Part shown: positions 16,792 through 25,240 of the stretch, one piece after another
Numbering within the stretch: position 1 is the stretch's first letter
How the letters are laid out: each line of letters opens with the position of its first letter
Assembly (NCBI GenBank): GCA_003170135.1
Contig: PMZR01000124.1
Location: 1-64,000, forward strand
Source: Acidobacteriota bacterium
GTDB lineage: Bacteria; Acidobacteriota; Vicinamibacteria; Vicinamibacterales; Fen-181
DNA: 64,000 nucleotides
Direction: 5' to 3'
The notes under the pieces: model-generated
Database searches by the model: none
What the model saw: only the letters and a program-made list of their open reading frames with translations
What the model was told of the DNA's origin: nothing
Made by a program: the position numbers and the translations under genes

Positions 16792-17952
16792 CTACTTCAG
16801 CGCTTCGTCTCCCCCGAAGTCCCGGTACGGCGACAGCGCGTCGAGCGTCTCCTGGTCGCCCGCGCAGAGCGCGTTGCGCACCAGCCGGCTGACCAGCGTC
16901 CCGACGCCCGGCCCAAGCATGTACCCCTGCCCGCACATGCCGACCGCGTGGACGTAGCCTTCGAGCTCCCGTGACGGGCCCAGAATCGGCGAGCCGTCGG
17001 GCGTCATCGGGTAGAGGCCGCGCCACGTCCGGCGCACCTTGATGCTGGCGAGCTTGGGGACGAGGCCGACCATGCGGCGCGCGATCATCGGCAGGTAGGC
17101 GGACGTCTCTCGCCGATCGGTGCCGACGATGGGCGGATCCGGCGTGATGCAGAAGACGACCGCGCCGGGCCGGTGCTGGTAGAAGTAGTAGTTGCGGGAG
17201 CCTTCCGCGGCGCGGATGTCCACCAGCATCGGCGCGAGGAACGGCGCGACCGGTTCGGTGACGCCCGCCTCGTGGCTGTCGGGCACCACCGGCACGTCGA
17301 GCCCGCCCATCTGCGCAATCGGCCGCGCCCAGGCGCCGCCCGCGTTCACGACCGACGGCGACGCATAGCCACCCTTGTCGGTCCGCACGCCGACGACCTT
17401 GCCGCGCCGGCGGATGATCCCGGTGGCCCGCTCGTTGAAGCGGAACTGCACGCCGAGCGCTTTCGCGCGCTTGTAGAAGGCGTGCGACGACAGCAGCGGC
17501 GAGGCCGACCCGTCCTCCGGCGAATACGTGCCGCCGCAAAGGCCGTCACGATTCAGATCCGGCGCGAGCGCGATCATCTCGTCGCGATCGAGCCAGCGGA
17601 TGTTCAGCCCGTACTGGATCTGCACCCGCAGCAGATCCTTGAGCGAACGTTCCTCGGCTTCCCGATAGGCGACGAAGACGTAGCCGCCCCGGGTCCACTC
17701 GATGTCGTCGCCGTGCGCCTCGGTCCACTGCGAGAACGTCCGGAGCGAGTCGAGGCACAGCCGGATCTTCGCCGGCGACGAGTGCGTGGCGCGGATCCCC
17801 CCGATCGCCGCCTTGTTGCTGCCCTGGCCGGGACTCGCGAACTGCTCGATGACGAGCGTCGACACGCCGGCCTCGGCCAGGTACATGGCCGTCGGCAGGC
17901 CGGCGCTGCCCGCACCCAGGACGATGGCGTCGAAGGTCTGCGTGCTCATCAC
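16792..17952 (-). CDS. FAD-dependent amine/opine/proline-type dehydrogenase, small catalytic subunit
   Basis: The 386-residue DAO-family flavoprotein has the FAD-binding motif VLGAGSAGLPTAMYLAEAG at the N-terminus, a second Gly-rich strand VNAGGAWARPIA and the C-terminal flavin motif SPILGPS. It resembles beta subunits of heteromeric sarcosine oxidase, opine oxidase, hydrogen cyanide synthase C and proline/hydroxyproline dehydrogenases. These oxidise an amino acid at the C-N bond and pass electrons to the partner subunit. Its ATG overlaps the stop of the upstream alpha gene, and GGAGG lies 6 nt upstream. The substrate cannot be read from sequence. Confidence 0.85.
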   Translation of the reverse strand: MMSTQTFDAIVLGAGSAGLPTAMYLAEAGVSTLVIEQFASPGQGSNKAAIGGIRATHSSPAKIRLCLDSLRTFSQWTEAHGDDIEWTRGGYVFVAYREAEERSLKDLLRVQIQYGLNIRWLDRDEMIALAPDLNRDGLCGGTYSPEDGSASPLLSSHAFYKRAKALGVQFRFNERATGIIRRRGKVVGVRTDKGGYASPSVVNAGGAWARPIAQMGGLDVPVVPDSHEAGVTEPVAPFLAPMLVDIRAAEGSRNYYFYQHRPGAVVFCITPDPPIVGTDRRETSAYLPMIARRMVGLVPKLASIKVRRTWRGLYPMTPDGSPILGPSRELEGYVHAVGMCGQGYMLGPGVGTLVSRLVRNALCAGDQETLDALSPYRDFGGDEALK

Positions 17953-20081
17953 ATGCCTCCTTCGTGGGCGTCAACGGCGTGTTTGCGCGGCGCGTCCTTG
18001 ACCGGGCCTTCGCCGTCCACCACCCCTGCGAATGCTCCGAGCGGGACTTCCATGACGAGCGGTCGCTGCGTCAGATCCGTCACCTGGGCGGCCGGGATGC
18101 CTTCTTCCCGGAACAGGCGCTTGACCAGGTTCGGGCACGTCTTGCCGCCGCACGCGCCCATGCCCGCGCGAGTCGCCGCCTTCAGATGGTTCATGTCGCG
18201 GATGCCCGACCGGATGAGCGCGCGCAATTCGGCAGCCGTCACCCGTTCGCAGCGACAGACGATGTCCTGGTCCGCAATCGGCTTCGCGTCATAGGCGGCC
18301 GGCTGGGTCACGGCGGGGTCCTGCACCCGGATGCCCGCGATCTTCTTCGCGATCTCGCGCGGCGCCTTCACGCGCACCAGCAGCGCGCGGTCCGCGTACT
18401 TGTCGGTGCGGACGCGCTGCACCTCGACGTTGCCGAGCATGGCGCCCTCGGTGTCGAGCACGGTGACGACATCGCCCTTCGCGATCGACTTCTTCGTGAA
18501 CTCGTACGGAATCGTGACGATCGGGTGCTCGGGATCCTTGCGCAGATCGACGAGCGTGAGCGCGAGGCCGGGGCAGATGGCCACGCACTTCTCGCACGCG
18601 TCGCACTCGTGGCCGACGAACTCGGGCAGCCCCATGATGTCGTCACCCTCGATCCGGATCGCGTGATGCGGGCAGACCGAGGTGCACGGGTTACAGGGGA
18701 TCTCCTGCGAGCAGTGGAATACCGGGAAGCAACCGGTCTCGGCCTCGGGCACGTCCTCGGTGATCGTGGCGCCGGGCCGCGCCTTCAGCACCTCGGCCGT
18801 GCGGTGCCACTCGGGCGGGACCTCGCCGACATCACGCCCCAGCCGCCGCGCGATCTCCAGCCCGCGGATGCGCCCCGTGAACATCGCCGCCGACGCTTCC
18901 GCGATCTCCTCCGCGTCGCCGGCGGCGACCACCGGCAGGCCGAACTCCCGCGCCTTGCGCAGGAACTCGTCGCACGGATCGAGGCCGACCGCCACCAGCA
19001 CGGTGTCGCACGCGAAGGTCTTGTCCGTGCCCGCGATCGGCTGCCAGTGCTCGTCGATGGCGGCAATGGTGACCGACTCCACCTCGTCCTGCCCGTTCGC
19101 GCTGACGATCGTGTGGGACGTGTACACGGGCACGCCCATGCGGACGAGCTTGTCCTTGTGCACCTTGTAGCCGCCGCACTCGGGTAGCGCCTCGCACAGT
19201 CCCGCCACCTCGATGCCCGCCTGCAAGGCGTGGTACCCGGCAATCAGCCCGACGTTGCCGCCGCCGACGATGAACAAGCGCGCGCTCGATCGCACGAGAT
19301 CGCGATTCACGAGCGTCTGGAACGCGCCCGCGCCGTACACGCCCGGCAGCGAGTTGCCCTGGAAGACGAGCGATTTCTCGCGGGCGCCGGTCGCGACCAT
19401 CAGCACGTCCGGCTGGACCAGCGAATAATGTCCGTCGCGAAGCAGGCCGACCTTGCGGTCTGAGAAGACCGCCAGCGCCGTCGTGTTGAGCCAGACCCGC
19501 ACGTTCTCGAACTGCCGCACCTCGTGCTCCAGCCGCGTCGCGATGTCGATGCCGCGCGTGCCCGCGTGGCACGCATCGATCGACCCGAAGAACTTGTGCG
19601 TTTGCAGGACGAGCTTGCCGCCCACGCGGTGCTTGTCGTCCACGACGAGCGCGCGCACACCCGCCTTGCCCAGCTCGATCGCCGCCGTCAGCCCCGCCGG
19701 GCCGCCGCCGACGATGAGGCATTCGACCTCTTCGGTCTCGATCGCGCGCATCCGCGGGCCACGTTCAACGGATGGCAGAACCGGCTTGCCGTCGAGCGGT
19801 TCGACGCGCATGCCGGGGCGTACGGGCACCATGCAGGACTTGACGGGCAGGCCGTCGGCGACCACGCTGCACTGCGCGCACTGCCCGTTGGCGCAGAAGA
19901 TGCCTTGCGGGGCGCCGTCCTTGTGATGATGGCCGAAGATGCGCACGCCGTTGGCGAAGAGCGCCGACGAAATCGTCTCGCCTTCAAGCCCCTGCAGCGG
20001 GCGTCCGGCCCAGAGAAAATCGAAGGCCGGCCGGTCGTCCACCGTCAGGATGGGATGTTCGCGAATGCGGTGATCCGTCAC
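17949..20081 (-). CDS. Amine/opine dehydrogenase electron-transfer subunit, fused 2Fe-2S, FAD, 4Fe-4S and BFD domains
   Basis: The 710-residue protein fuses four redox modules. A sarcosine-oxidase-alpha type 2Fe-2S domain comes first (CANGQCAQCSV, with a later Cys in VKSCMVP). A pyridine-nucleotide-disulphide oxidoreductase follows (LIVGGGPAGLTAAIEL at ~122; FIVGGGNVGLIAGYHAL at ~268). Then two ferredoxin-type clusters (CNPCTSVCP and CDACEKCVAICP). Last is a BFD-like 2Fe-2S domain (VCRCERVTAAELRALI; GMGACGGKTC). In related complexes the parts are separate subunits. Here they form one polypeptide that would relay electrons from the beta subunit to a quinone or respiratory acceptor. The GTG start at 20081 has AGGAG 6 nt upstream. 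Confidence 0.86.
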   Translation of the reverse strand: MTDHRIREHPILTVDDRPAFDFLWAGRPLQGLEGETISSALFANGVRIFGHHHKDGAPQGIFCANGQCAQCSVVADGLPVKSCMVPVRPGMRVEPLDGKPVLPSVERGPRMRAIETEEVECLIVGGGPAGLTAAIELGKAGVRALVVDDKHRVGGKLVLQTHKFFGSIDACHAGTRGIDIATRLEHEVRQFENVRVWLNTTALAVFSDRKVGLLRDGHYSLVQPDVLMVATGAREKSLVFQGNSLPGVYGAGAFQTLVNRDLVRSSARLFIVGGGNVGLIAGYHALQAGIEVAGLCEALPECGGYKVHKDKLVRMGVPVYTSHTIVSANGQDEVESVTIAAIDEHWQPIAGTDKTFACDTVLVAVGLDPCDEFLRKAREFGLPVVAAGDAEEIAEASAAMFTGRIRGLEIARRLGRDVGEVPPEWHRTAEVLKARPGATITEDVPEAETGCFPVFHCSQEIPCNPCTSVCPHHAIRIEGDDIMGLPEFVGHECDACEKCVAICPGLALTLVDLRKDPEHPIVTIPYEFTKKSIAKGDVVTVLDTEGAMLGNVEVQRVRTDKYADRALLVRVKAPREIAKKIAGIRVQDPAVTQPAAYDAKPIADQDIVCRCERVTAAELRALIRSGIRDMNHLKAATRAGMGACGGKTCPNLVKRLFREEGIPAAQVTDLTQRPLVMEVPLGAFAGVVDGEGPVKDAPRKHAVDAHEGGM

Positions 20082-20157
20082 GATCTGCTCCTGTTGCGCG
20101 AGCGCTGCTCTACGACAACGCGGTGCCGCGTTGCGACCGCGTAGGGCCGCACCGGGG

Positions 20158-20289
20158 CTACGCGAACGACGAATGCGACCCAGGGAGCAGGGGCTCGAGA
20201 ATCTCCAGGTCGGCCTTCAGGCCTGCTGGTGTGGAGGGCGGCGGAGGCGTCCAGCCGAGCTGAGCCAGCCGCGCAGGGAAGGATATCAC
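20158..20289 (-). CDS. Possible 43-residue protein downstream of truA
   Basis: A GTG-started frame 10 nt after the truA stop encodes 43 residues, with the compact, protein-like segment AGLKADLEILEPLLPG. There is no Shine-Dalgarno and I know no homologue. It could be a coupled small protein or chance. Downstream, CAACGCG-GTGC-CGCGTTG (20116-20133) forms a hairpin before the next gene. Confidence 0.3.
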   Translation of the reverse strand: MISFPARLAQLGWTPPPPSTPAGLKADLEILEPLLPGSHSSFA

Positions 20290-20299
20290 GAGGCAGCGT

Positions 20300-21097
20300 T
20301 CAGCGGCGCGTGTCGGGCGCGGGCAGCGCGAACAGGGGCGGCGCGAGCGGGTAGTCGCGGCGGTCGCCGGCGTAGAAGACGCGTTCGAGAAACAACCCCG
20401 AGGCCGGCGCGGTGATGCGAGCGGACAGCTTCGAGGGCGACTGCAGCAGCGCCGTCACGCGTGCCGGCGTCAACCTGCCGCGTCCCACCTCGACGAGCAC
20501 GCCGATCATCCGGCGCACCATCTTCCAGATGAAGTGCGAGCCTTCCACCCTGACGAGCAGCAGGTCGCCGGCGTCCTCGACCTGGACTCGCTCCACCTGC
20601 ACGGCCGTCGACGTTTCGTCCGGGTCGGCGTCGGTGAATGCCTGGAAGTCGTGCATGCCCGAGAACCGCGCCGCCGCCTGTCGCATCAGTGCCACGTCGA
20701 TGTCCTCTTTCACCCACCAGACATACGGCTTGGCGAAGGCGGTCCGGCGGCGGGCGATCTGGTACACGTAGCTGCGGGCGACGGCGTCGTGGCGCGCGTG
20801 GAAGCGATGGGGCACGCAAACGGCGCCGAGGATGTTGATGTCGGCGGGCAACTTGTCGTTGGTGGCCGCCACCACGTCCTCGGGCGACAACGGCGTCGCC
20901 AGGTCCAGGTGCGCCACCTGTGCGAGCGCGTGCACGCCGGCGTCGGTGCGGCCGGAGCCGTACAGTTCGAAGTCGCGACGGCCGGAGACCTCGCCTACGG
21001 CGCGGTCGATCTCGCCCTGCACCGTGCGCGCGTTCTTCTGAATCTGCCAGCCGCTGTAACGCGTGCCGGCGTACTCGATCAGGAGCTTGAAGCGCAT
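20300..21097 (-). CDS. truA: tRNA pseudouridine synthase A
   Basis: The 265-residue protein has the TruA signature: EYAGTRYSGWQIQ near the N-terminus, the catalytic Asp in GSGRTDAGVHALAQ (~residues 50-63) and the C-terminal FIWKMVRRMIG motif. It converts uridines at positions 38-40 of tRNA anticodon arms to pseudouridine. Length is normal for the family. A TACAGT hexamer lies about 23 nt before the ATG, so the message has a short leader without a clear SD. The amine dehydrogenase genes lie downstream on the same strand. Confidence 0.95.
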   Translation of the reverse strand: MRFKLLIEYAGTRYSGWQIQKNARTVQGEIDRAVGEVSGRRDFELYGSGRTDAGVHALAQVAHLDLATPLSPEDVVAATNDKLPADINILGAVCVPHRFHARHDAVARSYVYQIARRRTAFAKPYVWWVKEDIDVALMRQAAARFSGMHDFQAFTDADPDETSTAVQVERVQVEDAGDLLLVRVEGSHFIWKMVRRMIGVLVEVGRGRLTPARVTALLQSPSKLSARITAPASGLFLERVFYAGDRRDYPLAPPLFALPAPDTRR

Positions 21098-21284
21098 GAC
21101 GCCACCGTTCCACGTCGACTGTACAATGTGGAGTGTCCGATCATCAAACCCGCGTCCCGGGTCCCGCTTGATTCGACGTGCGGAACCGCGCGCGCCGCCA
21201 CCGGCAGCTCATTGTGGAGCTCCCACAAAAGGGCGCCCATCGCGCGTCACCCATGATTATGCTGTTGCGAACGGAGGCGTGTCG

Positions 21285-21495
21285 ATGAACCGGTGCAGAT
21301 TGCTCGTGGTGGCGGGCCTGGTACTGTCGGCCTCATTGGCCTTGGTGTCCGTCGCCCTGGGCGCAGGCCCCTACGCCGGCTTCGTGACCGTCGTCGATGG
21401 CGAGACCGCCACCGGGATGCGTGGGTTGACGGCGAAGGAAACGGACCAGGGACCAGCTGATCGCGATCGGCAAGATCATCGCCGGTCGGCTGTAG
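21285..21495 (+). pseudogene. Small secreted-protein gene frameshifted by a 7-bp duplication
   Basis: From ATG 21285 the frame encodes a signal peptide (LLVVAGLVLSASLALVSVA) and then AGPYAGFVTVVDGETATG. At 21443-21456 the heptamer GGACCAG is tandemly duplicated. Read as it stands, the frame runs into random sequence until 21584. If one copy is removed, translation continues ETDQ-LIAIGKIIAGRL and stops at TAG 21493-21495, giving a 67-residue secreted protein that ends naturally. So the current sequence looks like a slippage frameshift or an assembly error. Family unknown. Confidence 0.55.
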
Positions 21496-21566
21496 CGCCG
21501 GCAGACCGCCCGTCACGTAGCGATCTGGTGGTTTCTGGCGCCTGGGGCCAGCGGCGTCCGATCATC

Positions 21567-21608
21567 TACGAATGTTTTCGTTGACAAGTACGAAGAGCGT
21601 CGTATAAT
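21567..21608 (+). promoter_or_regulatory. blaI promoter with candidate operator dyads
   Basis: TTGACA (21581-21586) and TATAAT (21603-21608) are separated by 16 nt. Two dyads overlap it: ACGAA-TGTT-TTCGT (21568-21581) and TACGA-AGAGCG-TCGTA (21589-21604), the latter filling the spacer. TACGA recurs at 21567 and 21589, 22 bp apart, about two helical turns. The ATG follows the -10 by 7 nt. Confidence 0.75.
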
Positions 21609-21615
21609 CGGCGGC

Positions 21616-22005
21616 ATGGGAACGAAGACGCCAAAACCGACCGACGCCGAACTGGCGATCCTGCGGGTCCTGTGGGAACAGGGGCCGAGCACCGTCCGTC
21701 AAATCCAGGAGGTCCTCGACCGCGTCCGGACCACCGGATACACGACCGTTCTCAAGCTGCTCCAGATCATGACCGAGAAGGGTCTGGTGCGGCGCGACGT
21801 GACCGAGCGCCGGCACGTCTATCGCGTGCGGTTCTCCGAGGCGCAAACCCAGCAGCGGTTACTGGGCGACCTCCTCGAGCGGGCATTCGCGGGATCCACG
21901 AGCAAGCTGGTGATGCAGGCCCTCTGCAACCGCAAGACGTCGCCCGGAGACCTGGCGGCCATCCGGAAGCTGCTCGATGAGTGGGAAGAAGGAGCAATCG
22001 GATGA
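21616..22005 (+). CDS. blaI: BlaI/MecI/CopY-family transcriptional repressor
   Basis: The 129-residue winged-helix protein has the family pattern PTDAELAILRVLWEQGPST, then TTVLKLLQIMTEKGLVRR and a C-terminal dimerisation part. Such repressors bind dyad operators and are removed when the partner M56 metalloprotease triggers their cleavage. The partner gene overlaps by 4 bp (ATGA). The promoter has dyads inside it, so autoregulation is likely. No SD is present, and the -10 is 7 nt before the ATG, so the mRNA is probably leaderless. No beta-lactamase gene is nearby; the regulon is unknown. Confidence 0.9.
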   Translation: MGTKTPKPTDAELAILRVLWEQGPSTVRQIQEVLDRVRTTGYTTVLKLLQIMTEKGLVRRDVTERRHVYRVRFSEAQTQQRLLGDLLERAFAGSTSKLVMQALCNRKTSPGDLAAIRKLLDEWEEGAIG

Positions 22006-25000
22006 GCCCCGATGCGGTCAGCATGCTCCTCGGCCCGGCGGCGGTGCCGGTGCTCGGCCGGACGATCCTCTATTCGATCTGGCAGGTCGGCCTCGTCGCC
22101 GGCCTGACGGCGCTGGCGCTGGCGGCGCTTCGCCGCGCCACGTCCAACGTGCGCTACCTCGTCGCGTGCGCCGGCCTCGTCGTCTCCCTTGCGGTTCCGG
22201 TGACGACGTTTGTCGCGCTTGCGCGGACTCGGCCGACCGGCAGCACGCCGGCGACCTCGAGCGCCGCGACGCGCGATTGGCCCGCCGTCCGAAGTGACCT
22301 GAAGGTGGCGCTTGTCATGCCCGCACCAATGCCGGCGGTATCGCGGGCGCGCCCGCGCGACGGGCGCCTGGACGCCGCGTTCCCATGGCTGGTCTCGGCC
22401 TGGGCGATCGGCGTCCTCCTGCTGTCGCTGCGGCTCGTCGGCGGCTGGTGGGCGGTGGTGCGCCTGGCGACCCGTCGTGTGTCGCCGCCGCGCGACGAGT
22501 GGCGGGCGCTGTTCGATGGCGCGCTCGAGCGGATGGGGATGACGCGCGCCGTTCGCGTCCTCGAGTCCGCGGCGATCGGCGTGCCGACCGTCATCGGCTG
22601 GCTTCGGCCCGTCGTCCTGCTGCCTGTCAGCGCGCTGTCCGGCCTGACGCTGCGGCAGGTCGAAGCGATTCTCGCGCATGAACTCGCGCACGTCCGCCGG
22701 CACGACTATTTGGTGAACCTCTTCCAGTCCGCCATCGAGACCTTGCTCTTCTATCACCCTGCCGTGTGGTGGTTGTCGGCGCGTATCCGGGGCGAGCGCG
22801 AGCACTGTTGCGACGACGTGGCGGTCGCCGTGCTCGGCGACGCGATTGGCTACGCCCGCGCCCTGACGGCACTCGAAGCGCGGCGTGTGCGCACGCCACG
22901 ACCGGCGGCCGCCGCCAACGGAGGACCTCTGATGCGCCGCATTGCACGCCTTCGCGAGACCGCTGGCGTCCCGAACGCGCAGGCCGGCTGGTTGCTTCCG
23001 ATCGTTTTCGTCCTGTTCGTGGTGCTCGCGCTGGCATCCGCCACGGCAGTGCGCGCGGCGTATTGGCAGGTCAACAGGAACGAGCCGGCCCGCCCGTCCA
23101 CACAACAGGCGGCATCGCACCAAACGACCGACCCACAGAGCCTGGCCGTCGAGCTGGAGCGCGTGCGGGCAACGCTGCGCGCGGAACTGGAGCGGACGGA
23201 CCGGGCGCTGCGGGAGCAGGCCCGCAGCGGGCCGGCGAGCGAACAGATCGCGCTCGCCCAGCAGACCGTTCGCAACGCGCTCGATCAGATGGAACGGGTG
23301 CGACGGGAGCAGATCGATGCGGATCGCGCGCTACGCGACGGGGCGCGGACGCGCGGAGTCGCGCAGGCTCAGAGTGAGCGTGCCTTCGAAGTCGCGCAAC
23401 AGTCGATTCAGCGCCGGATGCAGCTGATGGAAGAGGCGCTGCAGCAGCAGCGGGGCGGCGAGGCGAGTGGGGCTCTCGAACGCGCCGGCGACGCGCTCCG
23501 GCGTCGAATGGAGCAGATGGACCAGGCGTTGCAGCAAGAGGCCGAACGAATCGGCAGAGTGTCACAGCGGATGGCCCGCCTGCAGGTCGGCGCCATGCCG
23601 TCCGTGCCGCCGTTGCCGTCCATGGCACCGATGCCGGCCATGCCGGACTTCGGCCTCGCCATGCAGGCACCTCCGGCACCTCCGGCACCCCCGGCGCCAC
23701 CTGCGCTTCGCGCGCCAGCGGCGCCACCAGCGCCTCCGGCTCCGCCTGCCTCGGTCCCTGCTCCTGCGCCGCAGGCGCCACCGGCACCGTCCACGCCGCC
23801 GGCACCGCCGTCACCTGCGTCTCCTCCGGCGCCGCCTGCGCCTCCTGCACCACCGGCGTTGCCGGGCTCGGGCCTGTTCTCGTGGTTCTTCGGCGATCGC
23901 CAGGGGGAATCACACTCGATCTGGTCGCACGACGGCCACAAGACCGACGTGCGGATACACGGCGAGGTCGTCCTCACCGACGACGACAGCGACATCAAGA
24001 GCCTGTCACCGGGCGGATACGTGACGATCACGGAACGCACCGGCCTGTTCAACGCTGTCACGTTCGAGTCGCGATCGGTGAACGGGAAGATCGAGCGTAC
24101 GTGGAGTGGACTGGACGGTGACGCCGAGCGGCGCACATGGCTGGCCGATCACCTGCTCGCGCTGGTGCGCAACAGCGGCTTCGCGGCCGAGGCGCGGGTG
24201 GCTCGCATTCTGAAACAGGCAGGCCCGGACGGCGTGCTGCAGGAAATTTCGCGCCTCACCTCCGACTACGTCAAGCGCGTCTACATCCAGCGCCTGCTGG
24301 TTGCCGCCCCGCTCGATGACGCAACGCTGTCACGTCTCATCGCGCAGGTGGGCCGCGAGATGCACTCGGCCTATGACATCGCATCGGTGCTGTCCGGCCT
24401 CGCGCCGCGCCTGCGCGAGGACTCGACGCGGATCGCGTACCTGCAGGCGGTCAGGGCGGTCAACTCGGACTACGACCGGCGTCGTGCGCTCAGCGCGCTG
24501 ATGCAGGCGGGCGCGCTCAGCCCGGCGGTCGTCACCGCGCTGCTCGATGCGGCCACGGCGATTCGATCCGACTACGACATCGCGGGCGTGCTCACGGAGT
24601 TGCTGCAATCGAACGACGTCACCGACGCCAGCCGCCAGGGGTTCGTTGCGGCGCTGGACACGATTCAATCCGACTACGAGCGACGCCGGGTGCTCACCGC
24701 GCTCGCCGATCGCGCCACGTCGACGCCGGCGGTCCTCACTGTCGTCTACAGCAGCGCGTCACGCATGCGATCGGACTACGACCTGGCCTCGGTGCTCGCT
24801 GACTGCCTTCGCCGCCACCCGCTGGACCCGACGCTGCGGCCCGCGTTCTTCGCGGCGTTCGCCGGCCTCAAGTCTGATTACGAGCGGCACCGGGTCCTGT
24901 CTCTCGTGCTCGACGATGCCCGCACCGACAACGAAACGGTGCTGGCGGTTCTGCACGCCAGCACGCAGATCCAGGGCAGCTACGACCGCGCGGCGCTCCT

Positions 25001-25133
25001 CTGTTCCATCGCGCAACGGCACCAGCTACAGGGACCGGCGCGCGACGCCTATCTTGCCGCGGCCCGCGGCATCTCCTCACGCTACGAGCAGGACCGCGCG
25101 CTGGCGGCGATCACGCGTTCCGAGATGCGCTGA
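22002..25133 (+). CDS. BlaR1-like M56 metallopeptidase with Pro-Ala linker and C-terminal repeats
   Basis: The 1043-residue membrane protein has three N-terminal membrane segments, a zinc metalloprotease site HELAH (~residue 225) followed by EREHCCDDVAVAV, and a fourth membrane segment (~325-345). Then come a Gln/Arg/Glu-rich coiled coil (~360-530) and a Pro/Ala linker (~554-622). The C-terminus (754-1043) holds nine repeats of about 34 residues that begin SDYD or SDYE and continue with R-A/V-L. There is no penicillin-binding sensor domain, so it is not a beta-lactam receptor in the classic sense. It likely senses through the C-terminal solenoid and inactivates BlaI. SD GGAG lies 7 nt before the ATG. 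Confidence 0.87.
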   Translation: MSPDAVSMLLGPAAVPVLGRTILYSIWQVGLVAGLTALALAALRRATSNVRYLVACAGLVVSLAVPVTTFVALARTRPTGSTPATSSAATRDWPAVRSDLKVALVMPAPMPAVSRARPRDGRLDAAFPWLVSAWAIGVLLLSLRLVGGWWAVVRLATRRVSPPRDEWRALFDGALERMGMTRAVRVLESAAIGVPTVIGWLRPVVLLPVSALSGLTLRQVEAILAHELAHVRRHDYLVNLFQSAIETLLFYHPAVWWLSARIRGEREHCCDDVAVAVLGDAIGYARALTALEARRVRTPRPAAAANGGPLMRRIARLRETAGVPNAQAGWLLPIVFVLFVVLALASATAVRAAYWQVNRNEPARPSTQQAASHQTTDPQSLAVELERVRATLRAELERTDRALREQARSGPASEQIALAQQTVRNALDQMERVRREQIDADRALRDGARTRGVAQAQSERAFEVAQQSIQRRMQLMEEALQQQRGGEASGALERAGDALRRRMEQMDQALQQEAERIGRVSQRMARLQVGAMPSVPPLPSMAPMPAMPDFGLAMQAPPAPPAPPAPPALRAPAAPPAPPAPPASVPAPAPQAPPAPSTPPAPPSPASPPAPPAPPAPPALPGSGLFSWFFGDRQGESHSIWSHDGHKTDVRIHGEVVLTDDDSDIKSLSPGGYVTITERTGLFNAVTFESRSVNGKIERTWSGLDGDAERRTWLADHLLALVRNSGFAAEARVARILKQAGPDGVLQEISRLTSDYVKRVYIQRLLVAAPLDDATLSRLIAQVGREMHSAYDIASVLSGLAPRLREDSTRIAYLQAVRAVNSDYDRRRALSALMQAGALSPAVVTALLDAATAIRSDYDIAGVLTELLQSNDVTDASRQGFVAALDTIQSDYERRRVLTALADRATSTPAVLTVVYSSASRMRSDYDLASVLADCLRRHPLDPTLRPAFFAAFAGLKSDYERHRVLSLVLDDARTDNETVLAVLHASTQIQGSYDRAALLCSIAQRHQLQGPARDAYLAAARGISSRYEQDRALAAITRSEMR
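24261..25130 (+). repeat. Coding region for nine ~34-residue SDYD/E repeats
   Basis: Each unit is about 102 nt. The unit starts read SDYVKR, SAYDIA, SDYDRR, SDYDIA, SDYERR, SDYDLA, SDYERH, GSYDRA and SRYEQD. Most are followed by V/A-L two to four residues later. DNA copies have diverged, so the array is old and under protein-level selection. Confidence 0.85.
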
Positions 25134-25240
25134 GTCACGGGCCTCGCAAATCGCCGGGGTTCCGTCCCGGCCGGCGTTTCTTCGCGATCGTGTACACTCG
25201 AATTGTCCCCCGGCGAATTCAGTTTCGCGAAGCGAGGAAC

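Noticed and set aside
21285-21584. Intact 100-residue secreted protein
   Set aside because: After the 7-bp duplication the residues become random and Arg/Asp-rich, while the alternative frame ends cleanly; so I call it frameshifted.
23665-23870. Gly/Ala-rich minus-strand frame opposite the Pro-Ala linker
   Set aside because: It is the mirror of the CCN-GCN codons of the linker in the M56 protein, not a gene.
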